From: Cololabis saira
Lineage: Eukaryota; Chordata; Actinopteri; Beloniformes; Belonidae
Direction of reading: 5' to 3'
NCBI RefSeq assembly: GCF_033807715.1
Contig: NC_084596.1
Coordinates: 37,162,879-37,226,878, forward strand
DNA: 64,000 bases
Shown piece by piece: positions 44,165 to 55,700 of this stretch. The notes under the pieces are model-generated. The model searched no databases and had not been told where the DNA came from. It saw only the letters and a list, made by a program, of their open reading frames with translations. Position numbers and translations under genes: made by a program. Position 1 is the stretch's first letter, and each line of letters opens with the position of its first letter.

Positions 44165-45165
44165 AGTTCGTTTTTATTTATTTTCGAACATGTATATATA
44201 AAAAAAAACAAGAAAAAAAGATAAGAGAAACAAATACAGGTGGGCATTCCGCCACATAAAGAAAAAAAAACATAAAAAAACATATTTCAGTTACATGTTC
44301 GAAAACGAGTGGGAGGAAGTATAATTATTAAATATACTTATTTAATCCCACCCCCTTTCCACAACTAAACATAAATGATATGCCTGTATTTACGCTTTAT
44401 ACTCTACACTAATTTGTATAAATAAATAAATATATATCATTTTTACAAAAATAACCTGTTTAATACCAAATGTAAGCTCTATCATAAATATAATATACAA
44501 TAACTATGATATAAATATAATATGACTATGATATAAATATAACTATGATATAAATATAATACGTATATCTATACAAACATACAAAAACAACATGACAAAA
44601 TAGCAAAACACACACAGCTGCTGATCTTTAAACAGTCTTCATTTTTATACCTCAAATAAACTATCTTTTTATATTTCTTTTTAAATTGTTTTATTTTTGT
44701 ACATTCTTTTAACTCCAAATTCAAATCATTCCACAGTTTGATTCCACAAACTGATACACAAAAACGTATTTTTGTTGTACGCACAAATAAAGATTTGAAG
44801 TTTAGGTTTCCCCTTAAATTATAACCCCCTTCCCTCCCAATAAATAATTTCTGAATGTTATCCGGTAGCAAATTATTTTTTGCTTTAAACATTACTTGTG
44901 CAGATTGAAATGCCACTAAATCCATACGTTTTAATACTTTAGACTGTAAGAATAGTGAGTTGGTGTGATCTCTATATCCATATAGTGAAACTAAATGAAG
45001 TAGAAAAGCGGCACTTTCTTTCTGTAGCTGACAGTCACTTACTGGAGACGCTGTAGATATAGAATAAGGATTAAATGTGTTGGCAAAGAAGAACTTTCTC
45101 TGTTTTCTGTCATGCTTTGGTTGCCAGACTCTCCGTAATGTGTGTCTGGTGTCTTGTTTCTCCAC
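44165..45165 (-). pseudogene. 5'-truncated non-LTR retrotransposon with RT C terminus
   Basis: The minus-strand frame 45165-44569 encodes 198 residues including FKAKNNLLPDNIQKLF, YNLRGNLNF, FVRTTKIRFCVSVCGIKLWN and KQFKKKYKKIVYLRY. This is the typical C-terminal region of fish LINE reverse transcriptases, after the catalytic palm. The 3' part carries CATGTTCGAAAATAAATAAA near 44170. The frame is intact over this length, so the copy is fairly recent, but the catalytic part is absent. Clade not assigned. Confidence 0.75.
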
Positions 45166-45574
45166 ACCTACTGCACTAAGATGTACTCTGAATTTCCCGC
45201 CTGCGTGTGTCCCACAGTCTGAACATGGTCACAGTGTGGGGTGCTCATAAAGTTTAACGAGCTTCTTTAATCTAACCATCTTGACCAGTACGATTCCCTG
45301 CTGTGACCACACCCTTCCCCGAAGGCTCATAAGAGGACTGCCGGGCATAAAAGTTTAATTAAACATGGGAAAAAAGCAGCGCTCACACACAAACACAGGT
45401 CCAGAGTATGAATGGGAACTGAGTGGGAGTGTTGCAGTGACTCACTGACATGTTTGTGTCATTGTTCCAGACAACGGTCTGTAGGAGCTCCAACTAACTG
45501 CTCTGTGCCAGATGTCAATCAGCTTTTTCCTTATTCCAAACAGTTTCTGACAGTTCTGTTTATATTACTGCCAT

Positions 45575-45665
45575 TAGTTAAAGAAGCTTCATTTATATGG
45601 CACCAAGTCACAGCAAAGGTTAACTCAAGGCGCTTTATACAGAAAACAATACAGTCCAATTGAGT
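45575..45665 (+). repeat. Short dispersed repeat fragment
   Basis: TTCATTTATATGGCACCAAG followed by 'aactcaaggcgctttatacag' resembles the widespread teleost 'tatagcgcc...aaggcgctttac' repeat. Only about 90 bases are recognisable. Confidence 0.5.
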
Positions 45666-45879
45666 CCAACTGCATTTTAATTCAATCCATCATATCTTGT
45701 TGTTCCTGTTCAAGGTCACGGGGGTCTGCTGGAGTCTATCCCAGCTCTGTACGGGGAGAAGGCAGGAGTTCACCCTGGACAGGTCACCAGTCCATCACAG
45801 AGCCACATAAGGACACACATCTGCACAGGCTCACACTCATTCATATGAGCTATTTAGAACCACTGACAAACCTGATATA

Positions 45880-47532
45880 CCGTATTTTCTGGACTATAAG
45901 TCGCTACTTTTTTCATAGGTTTTCAACCATGCAGCTTATAGACGAATCCGGCGAAACCCGGAAGTCGAGCGGGCCGCCATTACTGCGGTGGCGGCTCCGC
46001 TCCTCCGCTCCAGCCCATAGACATATATACGTATGGATCTATTACTCCGCTCCCTGCCAGGCTCTCTTAATGTATTTGTATCATCGGAAAACTCCTGTCC
46101 CGTCACGTGCATTTGTTTTGATAGTGAATGAAGACGGGACGGACTGTCAAAACCACTTTTCTGTTTCACCAAGTGAACAGACGGAACGCAAAAAAAAGAT
46201 GTTAAACTGCTGGAAAGGAACTGGAATTTACCTGGATACCTTAAACAAGGAAGCCAGGGAGCGGTATATGGAGAAAATAATGATTATTAACGGTTTGATC
46301 CATATGAAATCACTACTAGTGGAGCTCCGATGAGGATTTACTGCCGCAGTTCTGCACAACCCACGTCTTACTACCTTGTTTAGTGTTTGACAGCTGCTTT
46401 GGTAGATGTTTGACTCGCCATGTGTTTCAATAAATTAGTATAATAGTACAACATACAGTACATCTTTTTTATTACTCTTACTTCTCTTTTCTTTTTTTTT
46501 TATGCTGAAGAGGCTCCGAGACATGAGCAATATTTTTGTTTTCCTCGTGAGATTATTTTTTTCTTCTGCAGCTACAAATAGAGTTAATATTTTTTCCTCA
46601 ACAAACTAGTTTTATCTGCAGATTGGGGTTATGTATGTATGTATTCTGTATCATCCGGAGCTGAGATAGTTCTGCCCTTCAATTAGAGACCTGTAATTGC
46701 GTTTTTTTTCGTCATCGGACGCCAGGCGATCAATAAAATATTCTTGGATACCTAAAATTAAACAAAACATACACAGGTAATATTTAATTGTGCAGACATG
46801 CCTCGTAAGGAGAGGAGGTGGAGAGAGCTATATTACAGTGTTTAATCATACACTCCCTTATCTCCCTATTCCTCTATTCTTTCCTGCTTATCGCTCAAAC
46901 AAATCATCATTTATAAATTAACATCAGCATTAATTTAAGATACCTTCATTATTTATGGAAGGCCACTGTCTAACATCATCAATCCAGCTATAATGATGCT
47001 GTAGAGCGTCAGGTTACAATAACAGCGCTGCGGTGGCAGATTGACACCTGCCACCGCAGCAATGGCGCCGCCGCAAGATGGCGGCGCACACAAACCGGTC
47101 GCCGGATTCGTCTATACAAAGGTGCAGCTATTCTGTGGATTTTTCTTCCAACGCTCGGGGCGCGCTAACCGGAATTAGGATCAAAACTAAGACAAAATAA
47201 ATGCAAAGAAGAATACGCTACTTCTTCTTTAGCAGATAGAAGTAGGTAGAAGCAGATTTCAAACAGATAAATAGATAAATAAATACTGGTTATTTTCTCT
47301 TGGTTCTGTTCCGTTTTAATCAGCAAAGTTGCTGCCGTGTTAAAAGACACTGTTAGGAAAGGATCTATTTAGGTACAAACATGTACATCATTTACAGTTC
47401 AATATCCTTCTGTACATGTAGTAAATATCTAATCTAACAACATAAATATCTGCAGCTAAATATCTTTTTTTTTTTTTTTAAAGAGCGGATGCGGCTTGTA
47501 TGCAGGTGCGGCTTATAGTCCAGAAAATACGG
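45880..47532 (+). mobile_element. TA-flanked MITE with CCGTATTTTC termini, split by a further insertion
   Basis: Termini and TA duplication (45878-45879 and 47533-47534) equal those of the 523-bp copy at 20415-20937, which is in reverse orientation. Aligning the two shows that only 45880-45939 and 47114-47532 belong to this element. The intervening 1.17 kb is another transposon. Confidence 0.9.
45940..47113 (+). mobile_element. Innermost transposon, likely ISL2EU-type remnant
   Basis: Inverted ends AGACGAATCCGGCGA and its complement bound the insertion. Comparison with the empty copy (revcomp of about 20870) fixes the target as TTATAC, giving an AT (or TA/TATA) duplication. The frame ending at 46333 contains YLDTLNKEARERYMEKIMII. 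I recall this phrase from the N-terminal part of YqaJ-nuclease-domain proteins of fish ISL2EU-like elements. The frame stops soon after, and neither the nuclease nor a transposase is present. Subterminal GC-rich CCGCCAT/ATGGCGGC motifs are inverted. Confidence 0.7.
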
Positions 47533-47855
47533 TACATGTTTTTGGACCGTGAGGGGGGATATCTGGAGAAAGCCCACGCAAGCTCAACACTAACATGCAA
47601 ACTCCACACAGAAAAGCACCTGCTGAGATTGAAACCAGGGGCCTTCTTGCTGTAAACCAACAGTACTAACCACCAAGTCAGCCAAACTCTATATAATCCC
47701 AGTCCAGGTTCAAAGTTCCCATAATGCCAGTTTATAAATAACAGCCGAGCTAAACACCCCAAAGATTGCACTGAATCTTCACTTCAGTCTGCTATCCTGA
47801 GCAAACTGGAGGTGATAGTGGAGAAAAAAAGGCCTAATTAACAGGGACTTAAATC

Positions 47856-48519
47856 CAGTACTGGAGTTGAGGGGGGATGAGGGGGGATGAGGGGGATGGC
47901 ATATCCCCCCCGAAATAAAAACGGTCAAAATCATCCCCCCTGTAAAACTGCCATCCCCCCTTTCCATCCCTTATGTCATTTCATCAATGAATGCTGTTTT
48001 ACTGCTATTTCAACATTTAGAGTCATCACCAGAAAAATAACACCAGAAAAATAACTTATTTGACAATTTTCACCTTATTTCACTTGAAATAAATAGAAAA
48101 ATCTGCCAGTGGGACAAGATTTATCTTCTTATTATAAGCAAAATATTCTTGTTCCACTGACAGATTTTTCTACTTATTTCAAGTGAAAATCTACTTGAAA
48201 CAGGTGAAAATTGTTGTTTTTTTCCAGTGATGAATCTTGTTTTAAGTGTAATAAGATTTTTTTTACTAAAATGAGACATTTTAATTAGGAATAAGACAAA
48301 TATTATTGATGTATTTGATGTAAGTCCAGTGGATATTTAAAGCTTACAGAAGGCTGCATTTAACTGCTGCTATGTCATTCCTGCAGTATTTCTGCAGGTG
48401 TTTTGGTCACTGCTATTATTTGTAATATATTATATTATTTCTAATCAGCACGAATTATCTGTCCCCATATGATAAAATCCACCATCCCCCCCTGATTTTT
48501 TTTTACAACTCGAGTACTG
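47856..48519 (-). mobile_element. hAT family (CAGTACTCGAG termini), copy 2, reversed
   Basis: It is the inverse of the elements at 36954-37703 and 61533-62307. The target duplication CTTAAATC is exact on both sides (47848-47855 and 48520-48527). Near the left end the run GGGGGGATGAGGGGGGATGA is a short tandem repeat. Confidence 0.93.
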
Positions 48520-48527
48520 CTTAAATC

Positions 48528-49540
48528 CTAGAAGGGAAGCCATCTACTCCGTCTGGTTTAAGGACCTAAGATGACCTAAGAGAGAGATTAATCCGGGGGT
48601 ATCCATCGATAACACAAGAGAGAACAATGTTAGTTGCAATTATGATGATATATGCATACAAAAATAATGAGAATCAAGTGAGGAAAAAGCCCGGAGCACC
48701 ATGGAGGTCTGTCCCCCAGCAGTCTGAGTCTATATCAGTATAACTCAAGACTACAGGGCTCCTGAGCCCAACGCAGCAATAAGCTTTATCAAAGAGGAAA
48801 GCTATCAGACTAATGGTGGGTGTCTGCATCCCAACACTAACTGGGAGGTAATGTAGCTTAGTAAGTAAGCTTGTTTAATCCTTTCCTTATCATTTTATGT
48901 TGTAATGTAAAGAGGATAGGAATTCAAGATGAACCAGTTTTCATCCATAATCACAATTAGATCAACGTGAGTCCAGGTTGAATCTTCTCTGGCCCTCTCG
49001 TGTCCAGACGTTCTTTTGACCTCAGAAGTGAGCTGAGCAAACTAAACCCTTCACAAATGTGCTCCAAACCACATGACATCAGTTTTGGGCCGAGCAACTC
49101 AGTCCTTACATGTGCTGGTGGAGAAAACGTGGCCAAAGGGCAACAGGTGGGAGTGAAATCACACAGAACCACAAACCACAGAATTAAAAAAAAAAAAGAC
49201 ATAAAGACAGAAAACTGCTTTTGAGTAGTGTAATGTTTGTGATTCATTTACCTATGAAATCAGAGTAATTAATCATTTAAAATGCCCACATGACAGTTTT
49301 TACATTCGCTTCCTGAGATAGGTCTATGCTAGTAAATAAACACCATAATTAAATAGCATCTGTGTAATAAGAGTAACGTGTGATAAGTTACTTTCCACTT
49401 ACTGTGCAGTGGTCACTGTGAGAGGGAGTTTAGCGTAGGACGACTTGATATGTCTGGGCAGTTCTTAATTAGGTGTGGGCGCAGCCGTAGTGTGCTTGTG
49501 ATGCTAATTAAAAGTGTCCTGTTTCAGGGGTTTCGTCTAA
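48528..49540 (+). other. Upstream flank of prg4
   Basis: No repeat I can name and no coding signal. The last 100 bases before the TATA box contain AT-rich motifs (GCTAATTAAAAG) that could bind homeodomain-type factors, but this is only inference. Confidence 0.4.
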
Positions 49541-49548
49541 TATATAAG
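49541..49548 (+). promoter_or_regulatory. TATA box of prg4
   Basis: TATATAAG lies 52 bases before a consensus donor (GAG/GTGAGT at 49599/49600), which would end a short non-coding first exon starting near 49570. The following intron would end at an AG at 49692-49693, giving exon 2 with the start codon. Confidence 0.7.
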
Positions 49549-49721
49549 ATCAAGACCAGCAGCCAGTTAGCAGAACAAGAAAGGTGACACATAGAGGAGG
49601 TGAGTACTGCTTCTCTTGTTGTCCTTCTGCCACTGCTGCCATTTCTCCTTCTCCTCCTCTCCTATTATTCAACATCATTGTCATCCACGCTAGATCCTAC
49701 TGTATAATTATTGAGTTTCAA

Positions 49722-49797
49722 ATGACTGAGATGAAGATGCTGAAACTGGTGCTTGTGTTGCTCGGCCTGGCTGTGAGCTCTGCTGCTGCTGGACCAG
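49722..49797 (+). CDS. prg4: prg4 exon: signal peptide
   Basis: MTEMKMLKLVLVLLGLAVSS followed by AAAGP is a classic secretory signal, with a Leu/Val core and small residues at the expected cleavage site. The exon ends with one base of a Gly codon; the donor is GTAAGA. Confidence 0.9.
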
Positions 49798-52700
49798 GTA
49801 AGACATGTATTTAACCTTCAAGTACCAGATTATGGCACTTATGTCTAAAAGTATGCTCAGTACAAAACCTCATAACATCTAATAATCCATCTATGCTGAC
49901 ACAAAATCACTTATGTTCATTGCAGTGTCAGGTTACACATTCTATCAGGAGAAACTTTCAGTAATGTAGCTACAGCAACATGTAATTGATAACATTGTGC
50001 CTATAATATCTAGGGTGTTTTTGAGTGAAATGAAGAGAGATGAGTGGATGACATACTGTATAATGTCCTGTGTCCTCAGGCAGCTGTCTGGGTCGCTGCG
50101 GCGAGCTTTTCCTCAGAGGTCAACAGTGTTCATGTGACATGGGCTGCCTGCAGCATGGAGAGTGCTGCACAGATTTCCAGGATACCTGCACCTCTGGTGA
50201 GACAGAGCAGCAGGGAAACACTTCACTCAATAATCCTCTGATTGAGCTTTAAAAAAAAAAAGTTTTAGCATGAAATCCGGGTTTTATTAAGACATTTTTA
50301 AAAGCATTTGCTCTTCTGGAATCATTATGTCAGTTTCTTATTTTAGATTCTTAAAGGATGTTTTCACTTAATATGGATCATTTAAATTGTACTAAGATAG
50401 AATAACTATTAACTGTTTGAATCCCTTTTTTCAGTTCTGTTTGTCATAGATTTTTCACCATCTACAGTATTCGCTTCTCAATTTATTTTGTCCATATAAG
50501 ATTCATTTTCTCAGATTCAGTAAGATTACAGCTTCTTTATATTTTCTATTTTAATTTCTTTTTTGTACTTATTTAAATCTTTATCTTTTTTTTTTAAACA
50601 GCTATGTGGAATTTTTATTTGTTTGTTTTAGATTTTTAGTATAGTATAGTATAGTTTTAGTATTTTAGTTTTGAGTATTGTTTTCATTTCTTTGGTCCAT
50701 TTTAGCTTCTAGCTTTTTGTTTCTATTACACCTCTTGATTGCCATTTCCTGGTGAACGTAACAGAGCATTTACCAGCTGAGGTAGAACATACTTATCTTA
50801 GGGTTAAAAAAAAGACTAAAAGGTGAGGTAGACATACACCATTTATCAGGCGGCCAAATAAACACATCTATACAGATCATTCTTGTTCTGCATTGGCTGG
50901 ATGAGTAAATACCTTTATGTGTGTTTTTGCCTTAGGTGAACTTTTTAGCCATCATACTTTCAAACAGTGGTGATTTTGCAAACTGTGACTTGGAGATTTG
51001 CTTCTGCACTCGGGTGGACAAACTGACAAACTGATTAAAGTTCAGACAATCTTCCAGTTGCGAGCTTCATGTTTGCCGCTGCGTCGGTAGTGATCCGGTT
51101 GTGTGTTGCTCTCAGCTCAGTCCTGTCTGGGTCGCTGTGGTGAAGCGTTCAAGAGAGGTCAGCTCTGCGAGTGTGATCCTGCCTGCATCCGCTTCAACAC
51201 CTGTTGCCATGACTACCAGCAGCAATGCGGTAGGTGCCAACATCCATACTTGGTTTTTAGCAACAAAAGCTAAACTCATTCAACGTGAGAGACAAATGTC
51301 CACATGATCCTTGCAGATTAAGTACTTTTCCTCTGTCCACAGATGCCTCTGCGATGGCCTCACATCCTGGAAACAGCCAGTCTCGATTGGCCACAGCCTC
51401 AAGTGAGCAGCCATCAACTACCAGCTTTTTTATTTATTTTTTACTGAAAACGTTTTAAAGGACAGTTTTGATCATGGTTTTATTCAATAAAAAAAATTAA
51501 ATGAAATGATCTGTCTCTTAACAGATCAGCAGTATAGCTCATTCAAGTCTACCGCTTGTCCAAGCCTGTTCGTATTCCTGATAACCAAGATCTTAAACTT
51601 TTTGCATCTCTCCCTCTATTCCACTAGGAAACCAGAAGAGCAGGAAGTCAGGGAAGGGTCGGAAAAAGTCCAACAGTGAAAGCGAGGAATTGTACGCAGG
51701 TACTGTAGACATGGTTTTTGTGGAGATAAATCTCATTCATAATCAAAGAAAAGAAAACTGGGGGATTGATTCTGGATATCCTATTTTTGATACTTTGAAT
51801 AACTAAAGCTAAAAATAGAGAATCAGCAAAGCTTGGTTAAGTTCAATATGAGATATAAATATATATATTAAATGCTTCATGTTTTTGCTGAAGTATGAAG
51901 CCATGCTCTTTGGCTTAGCAAGTAGGTTTTTCTCCATCTAAAGGAAACAAAATCTGCTTACCAGCATCCCAGAAACCTGTCTGATGGATTGTTGCAGACA
52001 TAATCTCTGCCTCCACCAGTATGTACAATAAAAGGGTGCAGCATTATGAATTGTTCTCATTTATTCTCATTGCTCCATGTAGGAAGGGGGCACTCCGATT
52101 CTTTCGGCCTTCAAAACCCACTGACAGACGGCTATTCTGGCCCCGCCCAGCCTGCTGTCAACCAGCTTCAGCATGGTTTGAATACTCTCTGTCTTAATGC
52201 ACCTTCTTTTTCTTACTCATCATTCGATATTTCATGTTTTTTTTTTTCATTTTCTTCCCCTTTCCCATAGGTGGCAACGTGAATTTCCCATCACCGGATC
52301 TCTCTCTGCCTGGAAACCCCTCCACTCCTGGAGCTGCTGATAACAAAATGAATATGAAGCGGGTGATGTCCCGTCAGGGAGCCGGTCCAGCTGGTAAACT
52401 CTAATGAGATTCTTTATTCATTTTACTTCATTTATATTATTTGGTTCCTCGTTGCAGCTTTTGTTTTGTAGGTTGAAGTTGCAGATTTTCTTTTAAAATG
52501 AATAGTTCACATCTTGTAGCAGAAAGAGTTGGTCCAGTCACTTTTCTTTCACAGAGGGAATGTTTTTACAGAAGTATGAAGCCATGTTAGTCAGCTTAGG
52601 AAGTAGCTTTGTCTCCATCTAAAGGAAACAAAATCTGTTTACCAGCACCCCTGAAACGTGTCTGATGGATTGTTGCAGACATAATCTCTGGCTCCACCGG

Positions 52701-55700
52701 TATGTACAATTAAGGGTGCTGTATTATGAATTGTTCTAATTTATTCTCATTGCTCCATGTAGGAAAGGGGCTCTCAGATTCTTTCGGCCTTCAGAACCCA
52801 CTGACAGACGGCTATTCTGGCCCCGCCTATCCTGCTGTGCCTAATCAGTTTCAGCATGGTTTGAATACTCTCTGTCTATGCACCTTCTTTTTTCTTACTC
52901 ATCATTGGATTTGTCATTATTACATTTCCCTTTCCCACAGGTGGTAACGTGCATGTCCCATCCCGGGATCTGTCTCTGCCCAGCATTGCTCTGACTTTGG
53001 CCAGCGGTGCGTCTGGGAACCCCTCCACCCCTGGAGCTGCTGATGGTAAACTGAATGTGGAGCTGATCATTTCCCCTGAGGGAGCCGGTCCAGCCGGACC
53101 TACCTATGGTAGACTCCAATGGGATTCTTTACTCATTTTACTTCATTTATATTATTTGCATCGTTACAGCTTTTGTTTTGAAGGTTGAAGTTGTGGATTT
53201 TCTTTCAAAATAAATAGTTCAATTCTTGAAGCAGAAAGAGTTGGTCGAGTCACTTTTCTTTCACAGGCGTCAAAATGGACATAGGAGCCGTGTCTGACAT
53301 CTTGCAGGACATAAAACAGGCTGTTGGTCTCCCTGTTGGGCAAGAAGGATCTGAGCTGTTGGACTCAGGTAAAAGAGTCGGCCCTGTAAATGTGTGATAT
53401 GTTAAAGAGGTTTATTCTCATTTAAATGTGTGTGTTTGTGCAGGATTCCTTGCTGATCTGTGTAGTGATTCTCCCATAATTGGACTGGTAGTTCTCAGCA
53501 ATGGGTCTATACTAATATTTAAAGGTGAGTGCTTGGATTATTAAAAGGTGCATTTCAACTCTGTCTTCATGTTTAGTTTTACAGTCTGCACGTTGCTGCT
53601 GCCATCTCCAGCTGCTCCCATTTGTCATGCTGGTCTTTGAGTGACCCGTGAATGAAAATATTTTGAGATACCGTCTCTATGACATGTTTTTGTGTTTGCA
53701 GGTGATAAATTCTGGTCAGTTGACCCTGTCAGTCGCTCAGCGGGTCTTCCACAGTCTATCACAGACATTCTTGGCGTGCCCTCTCCCATCGACGCCGTCT
53801 TTACACGCCCAAACTGCAACAAAAACATCTACATTATTAAGGTATAAATACTACAATTGTGTCTTAGAGTAGGACATCTACCACCACTCACCATCAAAGA
53901 GCAATGAACATCACCAGTTGTATTTCTGGACAGCGACTCTTTTAAGATGTTAGGGATTCATATTAACTTTTATGGTCAACTCTTTGTTTCTTTTCGGTTT
54001 GCCATCGAAACACAAAAAGGTAAATTTATTATGACAAGCTAGTTTATTATACAATATCATCGGTGGCTTCAAGGATATTAATATATTCAAAAATGCCCAC
54101 CATGCAAACATTTTTAACCGCCTTAAAAAACAATAAAACAAAGCTGCTTCTGATACAGTATGATAGATTTGTGTAAACGAGCACTTACACTTAATTTTCT
54201 TTGCTTGTTATATCAAAAGGACATAAACAAAACAAATGAAACATTTTAAAATGTACATTTAAGAATAAATTAAAATAATTTCATATTTCATTTCAAAACC
54301 TTCAAATTTGACGATTCTTTGCACTTTTCCTGACAAACAGCTGTAAGCACCTAACAAATAACTATGAAAAATGTCATATTCATTTTAGATTTTGATCTTC
54401 AGATCGATGTGCTAGAGCTACCATTATAAAATGTCACTCTTTCTATATTTTTCAGAACCAATCACTCTCTTAGCATAGAAGTAGGTGCTACAGCGAAAGC
54501 AATGAAACACAACAGGGCAATTCTGAATGCATGATCATTTCAAATTGCTCACTTTGCAATGATGGAGACTGAAATATAGTATGTTTGTCTCCAGGGAGAT
54601 CAAATCTGGGCTCTGGGAGAGAACCTGATGTTGCAGCCAGGTTACCCCAAACCTCTTGCCTCTGAGTTTCCGGGTCTGACAGGAACCATCAAAGCTGCCC
54701 TGGTAGTGCCGGCCACCAAGAGCACCCCGGAGACCATCTACTTCTTCAAGACTGGTAAAGAAGACACAGCCAGCAGGCATTAACTGTGTTTTTACACAAT
54801 GACAAACGGTGTCCTTCCTTACAATTTAGTTCATAAGATATTGTAAATGTCCAAAAACTGGATATGAAAATCACTGCACATGAAAACAGTTTACAGGACT
54901 GTCTCAGAAAATTAGAATATTGTGATAAAGTTCTTTATTTTCTGTAATGCAATTAAAAAAACAAAAATGTCATACATTCTGGATTCATTACAAATCAACT
55001 GAAATATTGCAAGCCTTTTATTATTTTAATATTGCTGATTATGGTTTACAGTTTAAGATTAAGATTCCTAGAATATTCAAATTTTTTGAGATAGGATATT
55101 TGAGTTTTCTTAAGCTATAAGCCATGATCAGCAATATTAAAATAATATAAGGCTTGCAATATTTCAGTTGATTTGTAATGAATCCAGAATGTATAACATT
55201 TTTGCATTACAGAAAATAAAGGACTTTATCACAATATTCTAATTTTCTGAGACAGTCCTGTATATTAAAAAGGTGGAAAAGAGCTCAGTGATGAATTGAG
55301 AACGTGGAGCGAGTGGTATCTCTTACTAAGAAGACTTATTTCCTGTTGGTCATATAGGAGATGTCATGCAGAAGTTCACCTACCCACGAGGCGGCTCTGC
55401 CTCCTGCAAAGCCAAGCCAAAAGGCAAGGCCAGCTCCTTGAAGAAACTGACTGATCGCCTGAAAGGTGAGTGAACCAGCAGGACATTGTTCACCTCAAAT
55501 GTTGGACCGTTCCCTCGACAGAACGTTGCCAAGGTTAAGAGGTAGCAGTCAACTATTGTAGCTTCGGCCTCACCGAGGCACGCAGGGACTGAAGTAGTCC
55601 AGGTTTCACCAGAACACCACAGCACAGAGGTGAATGCTGAAGTAATGTAACAGCAAGGTTAGGCTAACAGTAAGAGCAGAGGTGTCAAAAGTATTCACAT

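Larger units (their letters stand above)
45683..47690 (+). repeat. Diverged dispersed repeat, outer host of a nested insertion
   Basis: The left part (45683-45877) carries GGGGGTCTGCTGGAGTCTAT and CACCCTGGACAGGTCACCAG. The right part (47535-47690) resumes with CATGTTTTTGGACCGTGAGG and CAAACTCCACACAGAAAAGC. The junction corresponds to one point in the uninterrupted copy at 42101-42476 (after 'aacctagcatg'). A MITE at 45880-47532 separates the halves. Confidence 0.85.

Noticed and set aside
45845..46333. 162-codon frame as a host gene
   Set aside because: The frame crosses the boundary between the MITE and the inner transposon, so its first part is an accident of nesting; only the C-terminal part has protein-like character, and that is transposon-derived.
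52876..53119. Minus-strand frames over the second prg4 module
   Set aside because: They are antisense to the exon 52941-53108, which fits the spliced + strand gene exactly.
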